From Phycisphaerae bacterium (GTDB lineage: Bacteria > Planctomycetota > Phycisphaerae > UBA1845 > Fen-1342): a stretch of DNA of 64,000 nt. The notes under the pieces are model-generated. The model searched no databases, was not told where the DNA came from, and worked only from the letters and a program-made list of their open reading frames with translations. Positions 9,067-17,549 of the stretch are shown here, piece by piece (position 1 is the first letter of the stretch; every line of letters begins with the position of its first letter). The stretch lies in NCBI GenBank assembly GCA_028279405.1, contig JANQNU010000087.1, positions 186,001-250,000 of the forward strand, read 5' to 3'. The position numbers were made by a program, and so were the translations under genes.

Positions 9067-11250
9067 CTATCTCCGCCGAACCAGCCAGACGCCGGCGCCG
9101 AGCAACAACGCGACAGCCGGCCAGATTCCCACCAAAAAGATCTGCGTGAATTGCAACGTCCGATCGTTCTTCAACTCGGTCAGCCGCGGAACGGCGCTGG
9201 CCCGCGGTCCGACGGCAATGCGATTGGCGTCGCCATTGAGCCAATAGAGCGAATTGACCACGATCTCGATGTTCGCCGGATAGAGGTCGAACACGACCAA
9301 TCCTGACGGACTGAACCGCGCGCGCGTTTGCTGCGTGATTTCATCAGCGGCGAACGCGTCACTGCCGACGACGATCAGCCGCGATTCATCTTTCTCCGCG
9401 GCAAGCGCGATCGAGAACGGCGGCCGACGAACATCGCCAGTCGGCCGGACACCTTGCGACTGTTGCAACTCGACGTTCAGCGCCATGAGATCGTCGACTG
9501 TCCAGATGTTCTCGTTGGGCGGGATTTCCGCGACCGGCGTGACACTGACATCATCGGGACGCTCGGCTTCGTCGGCCGGTAGAACGGGGCACGCGGCGAA
9601 GTAGACGCCCGCCTCGCCCTGCAACACCTTCCCCACCGGGTGATTCGTGAAGCTGGTCTGTGCCGTTTGCAGAAACGGGCCGACCGGAAGGAAGCGGTCG
9701 ATCTCCGGATTCAGCACGAACTCGAGAACCAACTCCTCGAAACGAACGTCGATTCCCCAATCAGTGCGAAGGTATTCCGAGTAGATGTAACCGCCGCGCG
9801 CATCCGGGCGCTGTTGGCATCCGACAAGAAACAACGCCATGCCCGATTCACCGATCGCGTCCGTCACGATCCTGGCGTCGGCCGGGCTCATCGGCGGCGT
9901 CGGCGCCGGTTGCCGCGGATTGGGGGCCGGCGGCGGTACCGGCGGGAATACGAGATAGATCGTTTTGGTGGCGCCATCGATGGTCGGCGGCTGTTTATCG
10001 GTTTCGACGTTCCATTCTTCGACCAGGAAGTTCTGCTTGCGAATGCTCCGCGCCAGCTGCTGGTAGGGCGGTGGCGGCGGCTGGCGGCCTTGCATTTGGG
10101 CCATCTGGGCCATCATCGGATCGATCTCGGTCAGCGTCGGACCACCGAAACGGGTGAAGACGACGGCGGATTTCTCCGCTTGCGTCAGGTTCAGGACGGC
10201 GGAGGAGAGCGCCGCCTCGCCGGCGAACGCGCGCGGATCCCCGTCCGGACCGACCGCAGCACGTTCGCGTTCGGGACGCAACGGCCATACCTCGTCGAAG
10301 GGGACGACGAAGGCTTCCTTGTCGGTCTCGACCAGCACCGGCGGCACCCCATTCGACCAGCCGCCGAGCTGGTTGTAGATCTGCTCAAGCTTGACCGGCT
10401 GGAGCGCACCCGCCTCGCGTGCCACCGTTTCGGCCGACGAAAGAAGCGGTCCGTAGCGCTGGTCCGCTTCCGTGAAGAGCCGTCGCGCCGTGACGGATAG
10501 CGCCCCATCACGCGCGTAGCGTACCATCCAATCGCCAATCTGCGTCAGGTTCTCTGTCACGTCGTCCAGGTCGCGCTTGAGACGCCCCGCAAGCTGCCCG
10601 TAGCGCGGGACCTCACCGTCGAGGTCGCTCTTCAGCTCCGTGATCAGGTTGCCGGTCCTCTCGCTCAGCTGCTGAAAGAAACTACGAACGCCGAGGAAGT
10701 TGCGTTCCTCGAGCAGCGACGGATCCGACGTCTGGAGGCCGTCGAGCGCCTGGAACTCCTCGCCGGCCAGTTCCTGCAAGCGCGTCAGCAAGGGCATGGC
10801 CTCGTCGACAACCTTACGATGCGGCTCGGATTCCGTGCGGTAGGCTTCCTTCTCGCGCAGCCGTTCGATTAGCGTTCGAACTTCATTCTGCTGCTTCATC
10901 GGATCGATCAGGTAGGCATTGACCCGGGCTCCACCCGCGCTGTCATACAGCGCGAGCAGGTCGCGCATCGTGTCGCGACGGCGTTTGGCAAGCTCCTGAT
11001 ACTCGCTCAGCACGGTATACAACGCGGTTATTCGAATTTCCTGGTCGAGCGATTTCAGCAGGTTGCGCGATCGCGGGCTGAGACTGTTGACCCCGCTACG
11101 GGTCAGATCCCATTGCGTGCGGAACTGCTGAGATGCATACACCACGCCACCGAGGACGGCGGCGCCCAGGATGACCTGGATGAACGCGTTGAAGCCGAAG
11201 AGCACCCGCCGGGGCGCAACGTTCTTGCCTGCTTGTGCTTCTACCGCCAT
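9067..11250 (-). CDS. GldG-like ABC transporter auxiliary protein
   Basis: A 727-residue protein with a membrane segment near the N-terminus (FIQVILGAAVLGGVVYAS), the family phrase LTRSGVNSLSPRSRNLLKSL just after it, a long periplasmic domain and a C-terminal membrane segment (FLVGIWPAVALLLGAGVWLV) followed by RRR. This is the layout of the GldG/ABC_transp_aux family, which acts with a GldF-type permease and GldA-type ATPase. A Pro-rich stretch lies near residue 400. The ATG at 11250 overlaps the end of the permease gene by 10 bases, so translation is coupled. Confidence 0.82.
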   Translation of the reverse strand: MAVEAQAGKNVAPRRVLFGFNAFIQVILGAAVLGGVVYASQQFRTQWDLTRSGVNSLSPRSRNLLKSLDQEIRITALYTVLSEYQELAKRRRDTMRDLLALYDSAGGARVNAYLIDPMKQQNEVRTLIERLREKEAYRTESEPHRKVVDEAMPLLTRLQELAGEEFQALDGLQTSDPSLLEERNFLGVRSFFQQLSERTGNLITELKSDLDGEVPRYGQLAGRLKRDLDDVTENLTQIGDWMVRYARDGALSVTARRLFTEADQRYGPLLSSAETVAREAGALQPVKLEQIYNQLGGWSNGVPPVLVETDKEAFVVPFDEVWPLRPERERAAVGPDGDPRAFAGEAALSSAVLNLTQAEKSAVVFTRFGGPTLTEIDPMMAQMAQMQGRQPPPPPYQQLARSIRKQNFLVEEWNVETDKQPPTIDGATKTIYLVFPPVPPPAPNPRQPAPTPPMSPADARIVTDAIGESGMALFLVGCQQRPDARGGYIYSEYLRTDWGIDVRFEELVLEFVLNPEIDRFLPVGPFLQTAQTSFTNHPVGKVLQGEAGVYFAACPVLPADEAERPDDVSVTPVAEIPPNENIWTVDDLMALNVELQQSQGVRPTGDVRRPPFSIALAAEKDESRLIVVGSDAFAADEITQQTRARFSPSGLVVFDLYPANIEIVVNSLYWLNGDANRIAVGPRASAVPRLTELKNDRTLQFTQIFLVGIWPAVALLLGAGVWLVRRR

Positions 11251-11960
11251 CTACGCGACTCCACGACCTTGACCGATACGAAGAGGAAGAACGCCGCCGA
11301 CGCCAGGAAGAAGACCAGCCCGTCGGTCGTTACCGAGCCACGGGCGAACTGCTCGAAGCGTCCCATCACGTTGACTTGCTGCAGGACCTCGCGGACCCAA
11401 CCCTCGGCGCGCGAGACATAGTAGAACGAGAACCACGCAAAGAGCAGCAGCGGGACCGCGCCGAGAATCCAGGCCACGATCTGGTTGCGCGTGAGACTGC
11501 TGGCGAAGATCCCGAACGCGGTGAACAGCACGCCGACGAGCACGAGACCGAAGTAGGCCGACAGTGTCGCGCCCCAGTCCGGGTTACCGAAGATCTCCAG
11601 CAGTACGAGGTAGACCAGCGTGCAGGCCAGCATGATCACATAGAACGCCAGCGACGCGAGATACTTCCCGAACACCATCTCGAAGTCGGTGATCGGTGCA
11701 GTCGTCAGGGTCTCGATAGTCCCGGTTCGATACTCTTCGCTGAGGGCCCGCATGCTGATTGCAGGAATGATGATCGTCAGGATCAGCGGCGTGTATTGGA
11801 ACATGGATCGCAGACTTGCCGGCTGCCCGGGTGCGAACGTCTCGCTGACCAGCACGATGACGCCGGTGATCAGCAGGAAGCCGGCGATCACGATGTAGCC
11901 GATCGGCGACCAGAACAAGGAGAGCAGCTCACGCTGCATGATCGCTGTCACATTGCGCAT
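11241..11960 (-). CDS. ABC transporter permease, GldF/ABC-2 type
   Basis: A 239-residue integral membrane protein with six hydrophobic segments. It has the ABC-2 features MQRELLSLFWSPIGY at the N-terminus and ALSEEYRTGTIETLTTAPI in the second cytoplasmic loop, which are characteristic of GldF and related permeases. The frame continues upstream to 12287, but that part is out-of-frame shadow of the ATPase gene. The ATG at 11960 gives the family N-terminus and lies 13 bases after the ATPase stop. It should pair with the ATPase encoded upstream and the GldG-like protein downstream. Confidence 0.88.
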   Translation of the reverse strand: MRNVTAIMQRELLSLFWSPIGYIVIAGFLLITGVIVLVSETFAPGQPASLRSMFQYTPLILTIIIPAISMRALSEEYRTGTIETLTTAPITDFEMVFGKYLASLAFYVIMLACTLVYLVLLEIFGNPDWGATLSAYFGLVLVGVLFTAFGIFASSLTRNQIVAWILGAVPLLLFAWFSFYYVSRAEGWVREVLQQVNVMGRFEQFARGSVTTDGLVFFLASAAFFLFVSVKVVESRRWR

Positions 11961-11973
11961 GATATGCCGTTCC

Positions 11974-12915
11974 TTATTTTTCGCTGCCGCCGATCGCGCC
12001 GGCGACGATTTTGACAAAGAAGTCTTCGAGCGAGGCGACTTCACGCCGTAATTCGCGAACGGCCCACCCCTTCTCGGCGGAGAGCCGGAAGATCGTTTCG
12101 CGGAGGTCGGCCTTGGTCGCAACAGTTGCACGGGTCCAGCCGTTGGTGGAAGCCACCTTGACCTTCGTGACGCCCTGCAAGCCCTCCAGCCCGGCGCGAA
12201 CGTCCGTCTCCGGGGCCTGCACTTCGGCGATCGTCTGCGACTCGCCGCTGACGCGCTCGCGCAGCTCGTCGGGGCTGCCGGAGGCAACGATTCGCCCGCG
12301 GTTGATGATGATGATCCGCTGACAAGTGGCCTGCACCTCGGGCAGAATATGGCTCGAGAGCAGCACGGTGTGTTCCTTGGCGAGGTCCTGAATCAGGGAA
12401 CGCGTCTCACGGATCTGTGTCGGGTCCAGACCGACCGTGGGCTCGTCGAGAATCAGCACCTTGGGATTGTGCAGCAACGCATCGGCAAGCCCGACGCGCT
12501 GCCGAAAGCCCTTGGACAACTGCCCGATCGGTCGGCGGATGACATCCGTGAGCCAGCAGCGCTCGGAAACGCGCCCGATCGCTGCCCGGCGCTGGGCCCG
12601 ATCCAGGCCATGCAGCTTGCCGCGGAAGTCGAGATACTCGCGGACCCGCATTTCGGGGTACAGCGGGTTGTTCTCCGGCAAGTAGCCAACGACCGAACGG
12701 ACCTTGATCGACTCGGTAAAGACGTCGTGGCCGTTGATCGCCGCCGCCCCGGCCGTCGCCGGGTGAAAGCAGGTGAGGATTCGAATTGTGGTGGTCTTGC
12801 CGGCGCCGTTTGGGCCGAGGAAACCGACGATCTCGCCCTCCGCAATGGAGAACGAAATGCTGTCGACCGCCCGGTGGCTGCCGTAAAACTTGGAAAGGTT
12901 CCGCACTTCGATCAC
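11974..12915 (-). CDS. ABC transporter ATP-binding protein, GldA-like
   Basis: A 313-residue ATPase. Walker A is GPNGAGKTTT near residue 35, the signature LSKGFRQRVGLA near 133, Walker B VLILDEP near 155, and the switch His is in LLSSHIL near 190. A C-terminal domain of about 90 residues follows, as in exporters of the GldA/NatA kind. It is the first gene of a four-gene operon (ATPase, permease, GldG-like, DUF4340). Such units serve gliding in Bacteroidetes, but in other phyla they are found without gliding genes, so export of an unknown envelope substrate is the safer call. An inverted repeat lies about 80 bases upstream. Confidence 0.92.
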   Translation of the reverse strand: MIEVRNLSKFYGSHRAVDSISFSIAEGEIVGFLGPNGAGKTTTIRILTCFHPATAGAAAINGHDVFTESIKVRSVVGYLPENNPLYPEMRVREYLDFRGKLHGLDRAQRRAAIGRVSERCWLTDVIRRPIGQLSKGFRQRVGLADALLHNPKVLILDEPTVGLDPTQIRETRSLIQDLAKEHTVLLSSHILPEVQATCQRIIIINRGRIVASGSPDELRERVSGESQTIAEVQAPETDVRAGLEGLQGVTKVKVASTNGWTRATVATKADLRETIFRLSAEKGWAVRELRREVASLEDFFVKIVAGAIGGSEK

Positions 12916-12997
12916 GCGAAAGTCCTCCGATCAGGGCCCGTGGTTATGGACCGAGGCACAACCCGTAACCGGTCAGGATTCTTGCCAGTGACACTGT

Positions 12998-13028
12998 AAC
13001 CATATTGGTAATAATAGGTTATGGTTAG
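12998..13028. promoter_or_regulatory. Perfect 8-base inverted repeat upstream of the ABC operon
   Basis: TAACCATA at 12998-13005 is mirrored by TATGGTTA at 13021-13028 with 15 bases between, centred on an AT-rich core that contains TATTAT on the minus strand. It lies in an AT-rich pocket of otherwise GC-rich sequence, 83 bases before the ATPase start. This is the size and layout of an operator for a dimeric repressor, placed over a possible -10 element. No regulator gene is adjacent, so the role is inferred. Confidence 0.45.
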
Positions 13029-13083
13029 TGCCCACGGCTCGCGACCGTTCCCGTTCGGAATTGTATGAATCCCCCGGAGACTG

Positions 13084-13887
13084 TCAAGAATCTGTCATGT
13101 CGGACGTTGTCGCGAGGATCCAGCCGGCCAACGTCCGACCTACCAGTTCGGCGTCTTGCGGGTTCCGTAGTAGCAGGTGGTCTGCGCCGGGAAGCGGGAT
13201 GAACGCTTTGGGCTGCGGTGCCAGCGCGAAAAGGCGCTCGGCGTGTCGCGCGTCGAGCAGTTCGTCCGCTAGTGCCTGGAACACGAGCAGCGGGCATGCC
13301 AGCGCTCGGATTCGGCTGTCGATGTCCTGTGATTTCAAATCGTCGGCGAGCGTCTTCGAGACGCGGACGGCCCGGCCGCCCATGAACTCGAGCTCGGCGA
13401 CCTCGCCGCGATCGATCTGCGGGGCCCGATCGCGAATGAGTTCGCCGAGATGCGTCGTTTCCGCCGGCGAGTTGATCGTGGCGACGACCGGGCAGCCGCG
13501 CACGAATTGCGCGGCGCCGATGCAGGCGGTGCCGCCGATGCTGTGGCCGGCGAGGGCACGAACCGGTTCGGCGTGACGGTCGGCCCACTCGGCGGCCGCC
13601 ACGACGTCCGCGACCTTTGTTTCGAACGTCGTATCGGCGAAGTCCCCGCGACTTTCTCCGAGGCCCGAGTAGTCGAACCGCAACACGCTGAGGCCCTGCG
13701 CCGTGAGCGCTTGCGCGACGCGTTTGCCGCCTTTGAGTTCCTTTGTGCAGGAAAAACACGACGCCAGCACGATACAGCCGGGAATGACGGGTGTGCGCGG
13801 GCGCTCCAGCCGACCGACCACGGGATGCCCCTGTCCGCCGACGAACTCGACCCGCTGCACCTCGAGTTCGGCCCGTCTCATGCTCAT
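13084..13887 (-). CDS. Alpha/beta hydrolase (OsmC-associated type)
   Basis: A 267-residue protein with the alpha/beta hydrolase plan: VLASCFSCTKELKG near the oxyanion region, LRFDYSGLGES, the nucleophile elbow AGHSIGG with Ser116, an acidic residue in ALADELLD, and the catalytic His in PGADHLLLRN near the C-terminus. The wording matches hydrolases often fused to an OsmC domain; here the OsmC part is absent and the protein stops after the hydrolase fold. No signal peptide is seen. Substrate unknown. A Cys pair, CFSC, near residue 44 is typical of this subgroup. Confidence 0.8.
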   Translation of the reverse strand: MSMRRAELEVQRVEFVGGQGHPVVGRLERPRTPVIPGCIVLASCFSCTKELKGGKRVAQALTAQGLSVLRFDYSGLGESRGDFADTTFETKVADVVAAAEWADRHAEPVRALAGHSIGGTACIGAAQFVRGCPVVATINSPAETTHLGELIRDRAPQIDRGEVAELEFMGGRAVRVSKTLADDLKSQDIDSRIRALACPLLVFQALADELLDARHAERLFALAPQPKAFIPLPGADHLLLRNPQDAELVGRTLAGWILATTSDMTDS

Positions 13888-13977
13888 GCCCGGATCATAG
13901 AAAGGCCGCCGCCGGCCGCCAAGTGTGAGCCGCCGATGCTGGCGCCTCGGCCGCCGCCGACATGATCGGGCGTCGCG

Positions 13978-14325
13978 CTATGTGGCCTCATTGATCTCGT
14001 CCAGCAGCGCGACGGCTCGGCGGAGGTGCGGGATCACGATCGAACCGCCGACGACGAGCCCGACGTTCAGCGCCTCGAAGATCTGCTCGTCCGTCAGGCC
14101 GACTTCCTTGCAGCGGATGACGTGGTATGCGATGCAGTCGTCGCATCGTAGCACCAGCGAGCCGACCAGCCCGCCGACCTCTTTGGTGCGTTCGTCGAGC
14201 GCGCCGGGTTCGTAGGCCTTGGTGTCGAGCGTAAAGAAGCGATTGATCCCGAGGTGGTTCTGATCGAGGATCCGCTTGTTCATCTTCTCGCGAAATTCGC
14301 GAAACGCCTGGAGCTTCTGCGCCAT
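13978..14325 (-). CDS. Carboxymuconolactone decarboxylase / AhpD-like protein
   Basis: A 115-residue all-helical protein with the AhpD motif LRCDDCIAYHV, giving the CxxC pair and the nearby His used in alkylhydroperoxidase-like thiol chemistry. The flanking VGGLVGSLVL and EIFEALNVGLVVGGSIVIPHLRRA are typical of CMD-family proteins. The ATG at 14325 is preceded on the coding strand by a short purine-rich stretch. It lies upstream of the hydrolase gene on the same strand with a gap of about 90 bases, so the two may be one transcript concerned with peroxide or thiol stress, which is an inference. Confidence 0.85.
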   Translation of the reverse strand: MAQKLQAFREFREKMNKRILDQNHLGINRFFTLDTKAYEPGALDERTKEVGGLVGSLVLRCDDCIAYHVIRCKEVGLTDEQIFEALNVGLVVGGSIVIPHLRRAVALLDEINEAT

Positions 14326-14493
14326 GGTTGGTTCCTTCAGTCGGCTGGTACGGCCACACGGTTGCTACGAGGCTCGACGATCGTACGGCGGTTGGGTCGC
14401 GCCGGCGTCGGCCCGAATTGTCTGATGATACGCGGTTCGGTAGGATGAATCGCCTGGATGTGCGTCTATGACGGGCATCCGGTGTTGGAGGGA

Positions 14494-14589
14494 GGGAGTG
14501 TCCGAGCGCCTGGTGGGCTCCGCGGCCTTCAAAGCCGTTGAGAGGCTGTACCCACAGTCTCTGGTGGGTTCGATTCCCATCCACTCCCG
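14494..14589 (+). tRNA. selC: Selenocysteine tRNA, anticodon UCA
   Basis: The sequence folds as a long bacterial tRNA of 96 nt. The acceptor strand GGGAGTG pairs with the CACTCCC of 14582-14588, and the discriminator G is at 14589. The anticodon stem GCGGC/GCCGT encloses the loop CTTCAAA, with anticodon TCA at 14529-14531. A long variable arm of about nine pairs (AGAGGCTGT with ACAGTCTCT) and a T arm with loop TTCGATT follow. Anticodon UCA reads UGA, and the large variable arm and G73 fit tRNA-Sec. The CCA end is not encoded. The eighth acceptor pair (T with C) is a mismatch, which is unusual for the 8+5 fold. No selA, selB or selD lies in the window. Confidence 0.93.
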
Positions 14590-14762
14590 TTCTTTCAGCA
14601 TAGGAGTTTGACGGGGGTGATGCCTGCGCATGCAAAATCCGTCTTACGCAAGGGAGCTGTACAGCCATCGACGTAGAGAAAAAATTGGCAGGTTTCGAGC
14701 CCAGATCGTACTAGATTGCCGGCTCTTCGGCTGAGTGCCGTACATTGTTTCGGAGGTGTCTG

Positions 14763-15275
14763 ATGGCGATCTTCGACAAGCCTTGGAACGAGCATCCGCT
14801 CGATTGGCAGATACTTCGGAACAGCCCCGTGGCCCTCTACTTCCGTGAGGAGACGATGGCTCAGGACATCGAGTGGTTTCGTAGGGCCGAATACGACGTG
14901 TTCGTTTTCGACTGCTCGGGCTGGAGATCTGCTTCGAACTTCCACAATGACGTGGCGCGTGGCCTCGAGTTTCCCGAGTACTACGGTCGAAACCTAGACG
15001 CCTTCGATGATTGCATTAGCGATCTGGAGGTCAAGGACGACGGTGGCGTTCTACTCGTGTTTCGGAGATACGATGCCTTCGTCCAGTTGGATCGCAAGAC
15101 TGCGTGGATCATCCTTGACATCCTCGCGAACCAGTCCCGTATCCAGTCGCTTCTGGGGCGGCGGCTCGTCACGTTCGCACAATCCGACGATCCGGCAATC
15201 CAGTTTGATTCGGTCGGCGCATCCGCGGTCATATGGAACCCGAAGGAGTTGCCGGACGAGAAGCGCGGGCTCTGA
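14763..15275 (+). CDS. Barstar-family protein
   Basis: A 170-residue protein whose second half carries the barstar signature: a YDVFVFDCSGWRSASNF strand-helix followed by EFPEYYGRNLDAFDDCISDL. Barstar is the small inhibitor that binds barnase-type ribonucleases; many bacterial relatives are immunity proteins for secreted RNase toxins. An N-terminal extension of about 50 residues (with WNEHPLDWQILRNSPVALYF) precedes the domain and is of unknown use. The start is set by GGAGGT at 14752-14757, five bases before ATG 14763. No RNase toxin gene is adjacent, so it is an orphan inhibitor or serves a toxin encoded elsewhere. It is the first gene after the selenocysteine tRNA. Confidence 0.85.
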   Translation: MAIFDKPWNEHPLDWQILRNSPVALYFREETMAQDIEWFRRAEYDVFVFDCSGWRSASNFHNDVARGLEFPEYYGRNLDAFDDCISDLEVKDDGGVLLVFRRYDAFVQLDRKTAWIILDILANQSRIQSLLGRRLVTFAQSDDPAIQFDSVGASAVIWNPKELPDEKRGL

Positions 15276-15444
15276 CCTCGAGTCGGCCGGGATGGGGTTT
15301 TTGTTGCCATCCGATGGGCGGCGCTCTATCGTGTATGTCGAAGGAGGGGGATCGGCGGGGGCCAGTACTGGTCACATCCCGGCGTCTCCAGGTAAGGAAG
15401 GTATCGGACCGCATGTATCTTTCGGTCAGAGGGAGGCAATGGGC

Positions 15445-16545
15445 ATGGTCGGGAGCAATCCTCATTTCGTTCGGGCGTGCGCGAGCACGCTCCTGGTGTC
15501 GGCAACGGTATCGGGGGCACTGGCAGGCAACGTCCTGATTCCAGTCGGCGATCGGCGCGACCACGTGTTCGACGCGTCGCGCAATCTGCTCTATATCACC
15601 ACAGCGAACGGAGTGATCCAGCGATACGATCTCGCGTCCAGTCAGCTTCGAACGCCGTTCGCGGTTGGGGAAGCGCTCAACGGTGGCGATACGACGCCTG
15701 ACAATCAGTATCTGTACGTTACGGACGCCGCTGTCGGTGCGACGACCGGCTTTGTGCGCAAGGTGGACCTTGCGACGGGAGCGCACACCACCCTGGAGTA
15801 CGAGCGAGAAAGTGGTGACGAAGGTGGTGGCTGGGACCTCAAGGTCGGGAGTCACGGCAAGGCGCTGCTCAGCACACGCTTGAATGGCTCTGGCCGCGTA
15901 CCGTTTCGCGAGATCGACACGACGTTGGACACTATCAGTGTTCGCACCGACTTGCCCTTACGAAATGACGTTCGGACGCGCACGCACATCAATCGCTCGG
16001 CGGATCGGCGAACGATGCTCATGGTAGAGTCCGACACTTCGAGCGGGCCCGTTTCTCGCTACGATGCAGCGACCGACACCTTTCCTGTGGGCACTCGGGC
16101 TGAGACCATCTTGAGCAACTCGTTCTCCGCCGTCAGTCGGAACGGCGGGCTGTTCGCGCTTGAGCGTAGGAACCGCACGGTGTGGATTCTCGATCGGGAC
16201 TTGAACGAGGTCACGAACCTGTTGGGTCTTCGCGGCGGCCTGATTTTCCATCCGCAGAGCGCGATTCTCTTCGCCACCGATCCGGAGTCATCGGACATCG
16301 TTGCACTCGACGCAAACACCTGGACTGAGTTGGACCGCTACCCGATCGGCGAGAACATTACGAGCGATACGTTCCCGTTGGGCGCGGGCGAGATGTCGAT
16401 CAATGCCGATGGTACGCTCATTGCCATCTCGACTCCGTCCGGGGTACGGTTGATTTCCGTACCGGAGCCTAGCTGTGCTCTGATGGCGACTTGCTTCGCA
16501 TTGCTGGTGCAGCGCGGAAGGGGTCGTGCGAAGCGCGTTTCGTGA
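15445..16545 (+). CDS. Secreted beta-propeller protein with PEP-CTERM-type tail
   Basis: A 366-residue exported protein. It opens with a signal peptide (ACASTLLVSATVSGALA), then has repeats with YITT, YVTD and FATD strands of the YVTN/lactonase-like propeller kind. It ends with VPEPSCALMATCFALL followed by RGRGRAKR, i.e. a VPEP motif, hydrophobic stretch and basic end. Such tails are recognised by exosortase, which is not encoded here. The start is chosen as ATG 15445 because GGGAGG at 15431-15436 lies 8 bases before it; the ATG at 15439 is too close. A role on the cell surface is likely, the ligand unknown. Confidence 0.75.
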   Translation: MVGSNPHFVRACASTLLVSATVSGALAGNVLIPVGDRRDHVFDASRNLLYITTANGVIQRYDLASSQLRTPFAVGEALNGGDTTPDNQYLYVTDAAVGATTGFVRKVDLATGAHTTLEYERESGDEGGGWDLKVGSHGKALLSTRLNGSGRVPFREIDTTLDTISVRTDLPLRNDVRTRTHINRSADRRTMLMVESDTSSGPVSRYDAATDTFPVGTRAETILSNSFSAVSRNGGLFALERRNRTVWILDRDLNEVTNLLGLRGGLIFHPQSAILFATDPESSDIVALDANTWTELDRYPIGENITSDTFPLGAGEMSINADGTLIAISTPSGVRLISVPEPSCALMATCFALLVQRGRGRAKRVS

Positions 16546-16909
16546 CGAGTGCGCCGCAGGTTTGTCCGATCGGCACTCGTGTTATCATCAGCGGTCACCG
16601 GCAGTGGCCGGACGGCACATCGGGGCACGGTTGCCGAGTATCCTGGCATTGTTCGTTCCATGCGAGACGGCCCGACCGGTCGATCAGACGAATCGTGGCT
16701 CTACCGCACATACGAAAACGTCAAATGGACCGCTGTATGTGCAATGGTTGGAGTTCGATCAGCCTACCGATGACGGCTCTGGGGATGGTCCGTACCGGGC
16801 TGGCGAGGTCGACGTTGCTTGCTTGCGACCCATGGAAGACGAGCGTGAACGGCGCCGCGCTTCGCGCGATGCGCACGCTTGTCGGCTTGGGGTCCCCGGA
16901 ATAGACGGT
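16546..16909. other. 364-base stretch without a supported gene
   Basis: The frame of the following gene is open through this stretch, but the translation has no protein-like character and no ribosome site for an earlier start. No repeat, RNA or terminator was recognised. Confidence 0.4.
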
Positions 16910-17254
16910 ATGGGCAAAGGTCAGACATTCGAATTCGAGTTTCACGATGCTTGCCTCCTCGATCATCGCCTCGGTCCGCGGCGGGAGCTTACGTTGATGA
17001 TCGACCTGGATCCGGTGTGGAACCCTGGAGGCGGTCGCGCCGTGGTCAGGTTTGGAGGTATCCGCGACTTCGACGCGGTCAGGACCTTCTTCTCAAAGAT
17101 CGAACGACCCGAAAAGCCGGATGCGGTTCTTGATCAGATCAACAGCATGGCGATCGACAGCGAGTATGTCCAAACGCCGTTGAAGCGCGTCGTCATCGAC
17201 CTCGAACACAGCGGTGCCATTGAGATCGACTGTAATAACGTCGACGCTTCGTGA
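16910..17254 (+). CDS. Small hypothetical protein, possibly immunity-like
   Basis: A 114-residue protein from ATG 16910 (MGKGQTFEFEFHDACLLDH). The frame is open back to 16526, but the upstream part looks random, so the later start is preferred; the ribosome site is weak (CGGA). It is acidic and soluble, with alternating strands such as LTLMIDLDPVWN, AVVRFGGI and VVIDLEHSGAIEIDC, a pattern seen in small immunity-type proteins. No family is recognised. It lies between the propeller gene and a convergent cREC gene, with the barstar-like gene nearby. Confidence 0.55.
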   Translation: MGKGQTFEFEFHDACLLDHRLGPRRELTLMIDLDPVWNPGGGRAVVRFGGIRDFDAVRTFFSKIERPEKPDAVLDQINSMAIDSEYVQTPLKRVVIDLEHSGAIEIDCNNVDAS

Positions 17255-17306
17255 TGACTATTTCGAAAGGCGCGTCGTAAGCACTTTTAGCCGGCCGTGA
17301 CAGCCG

Positions 17307-17549
17307 TCAGCTTACGTTTCGTTCGTGGAGGCGGGCAATGGATTGCGGCTGGAATCCACGTGTGGCAACGGCCCGCTCGATCCACAAGATCACGTCATAG
17401 CCGGTTCCGTGCTCATCGTCGCCCAGGTCGTGATCAAGGTTGATGTGCGTTACGTCGCCCGTTTCGAGAAGCGCAATGGCCTCCGCCGGCCAGTGTACGC
17501 GCTTCCAGCCGGGTGGTGCTGCTCTTTCGTCGTCGAGGTAGACCTTCAT
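17307..17549 (-). CDS. Short cREC-domain protein (cyclic-phosphate processing receiver type)
   Basis: An 80-residue protein beginning MKVYLDDERAAPPGWKRV, with WPAEAIALLETGDVTHINLDHD and GTGYDVILWIERAV. These are the core motifs of the cREC receiver-like family: the acidic DDE cluster near residue 7 and the Asp pair LDHDLGDD near 42. Members usually continue after the last helix with a strand containing VHSAN. Here the protein ends soon after the helix with LHERNVS, so the C-terminus is short or altered. The longer reading from 17708 is rejected because its leader is Arg-rich noise. The family's role is not settled; links to nucleotide or toxin-immunity loci are reported. Confidence 0.72.
   Translation of the reverse strand: MKVYLDDERAAPPGWKRVHWPAEAIALLETGDVTHINLDHDLGDDEHGTGYDVILWIERAVATRGFQPQSIARLHERNVS

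Noticed and set aside
14563-14589. Attachment-site duplication of the tRNA-Sec 3' end
   Set aside because: I looked for a second copy of the T-arm and acceptor sequence in the window and found only partial matches to TTCGATTCC (for example near 39496 and 40649), not a real direct repeat.
13988-14668. 226-codon minus-strand frame running through the tRNA
   Set aside because: It covers the tRNA and the AhpD-like gene in another frame and has no coding character.
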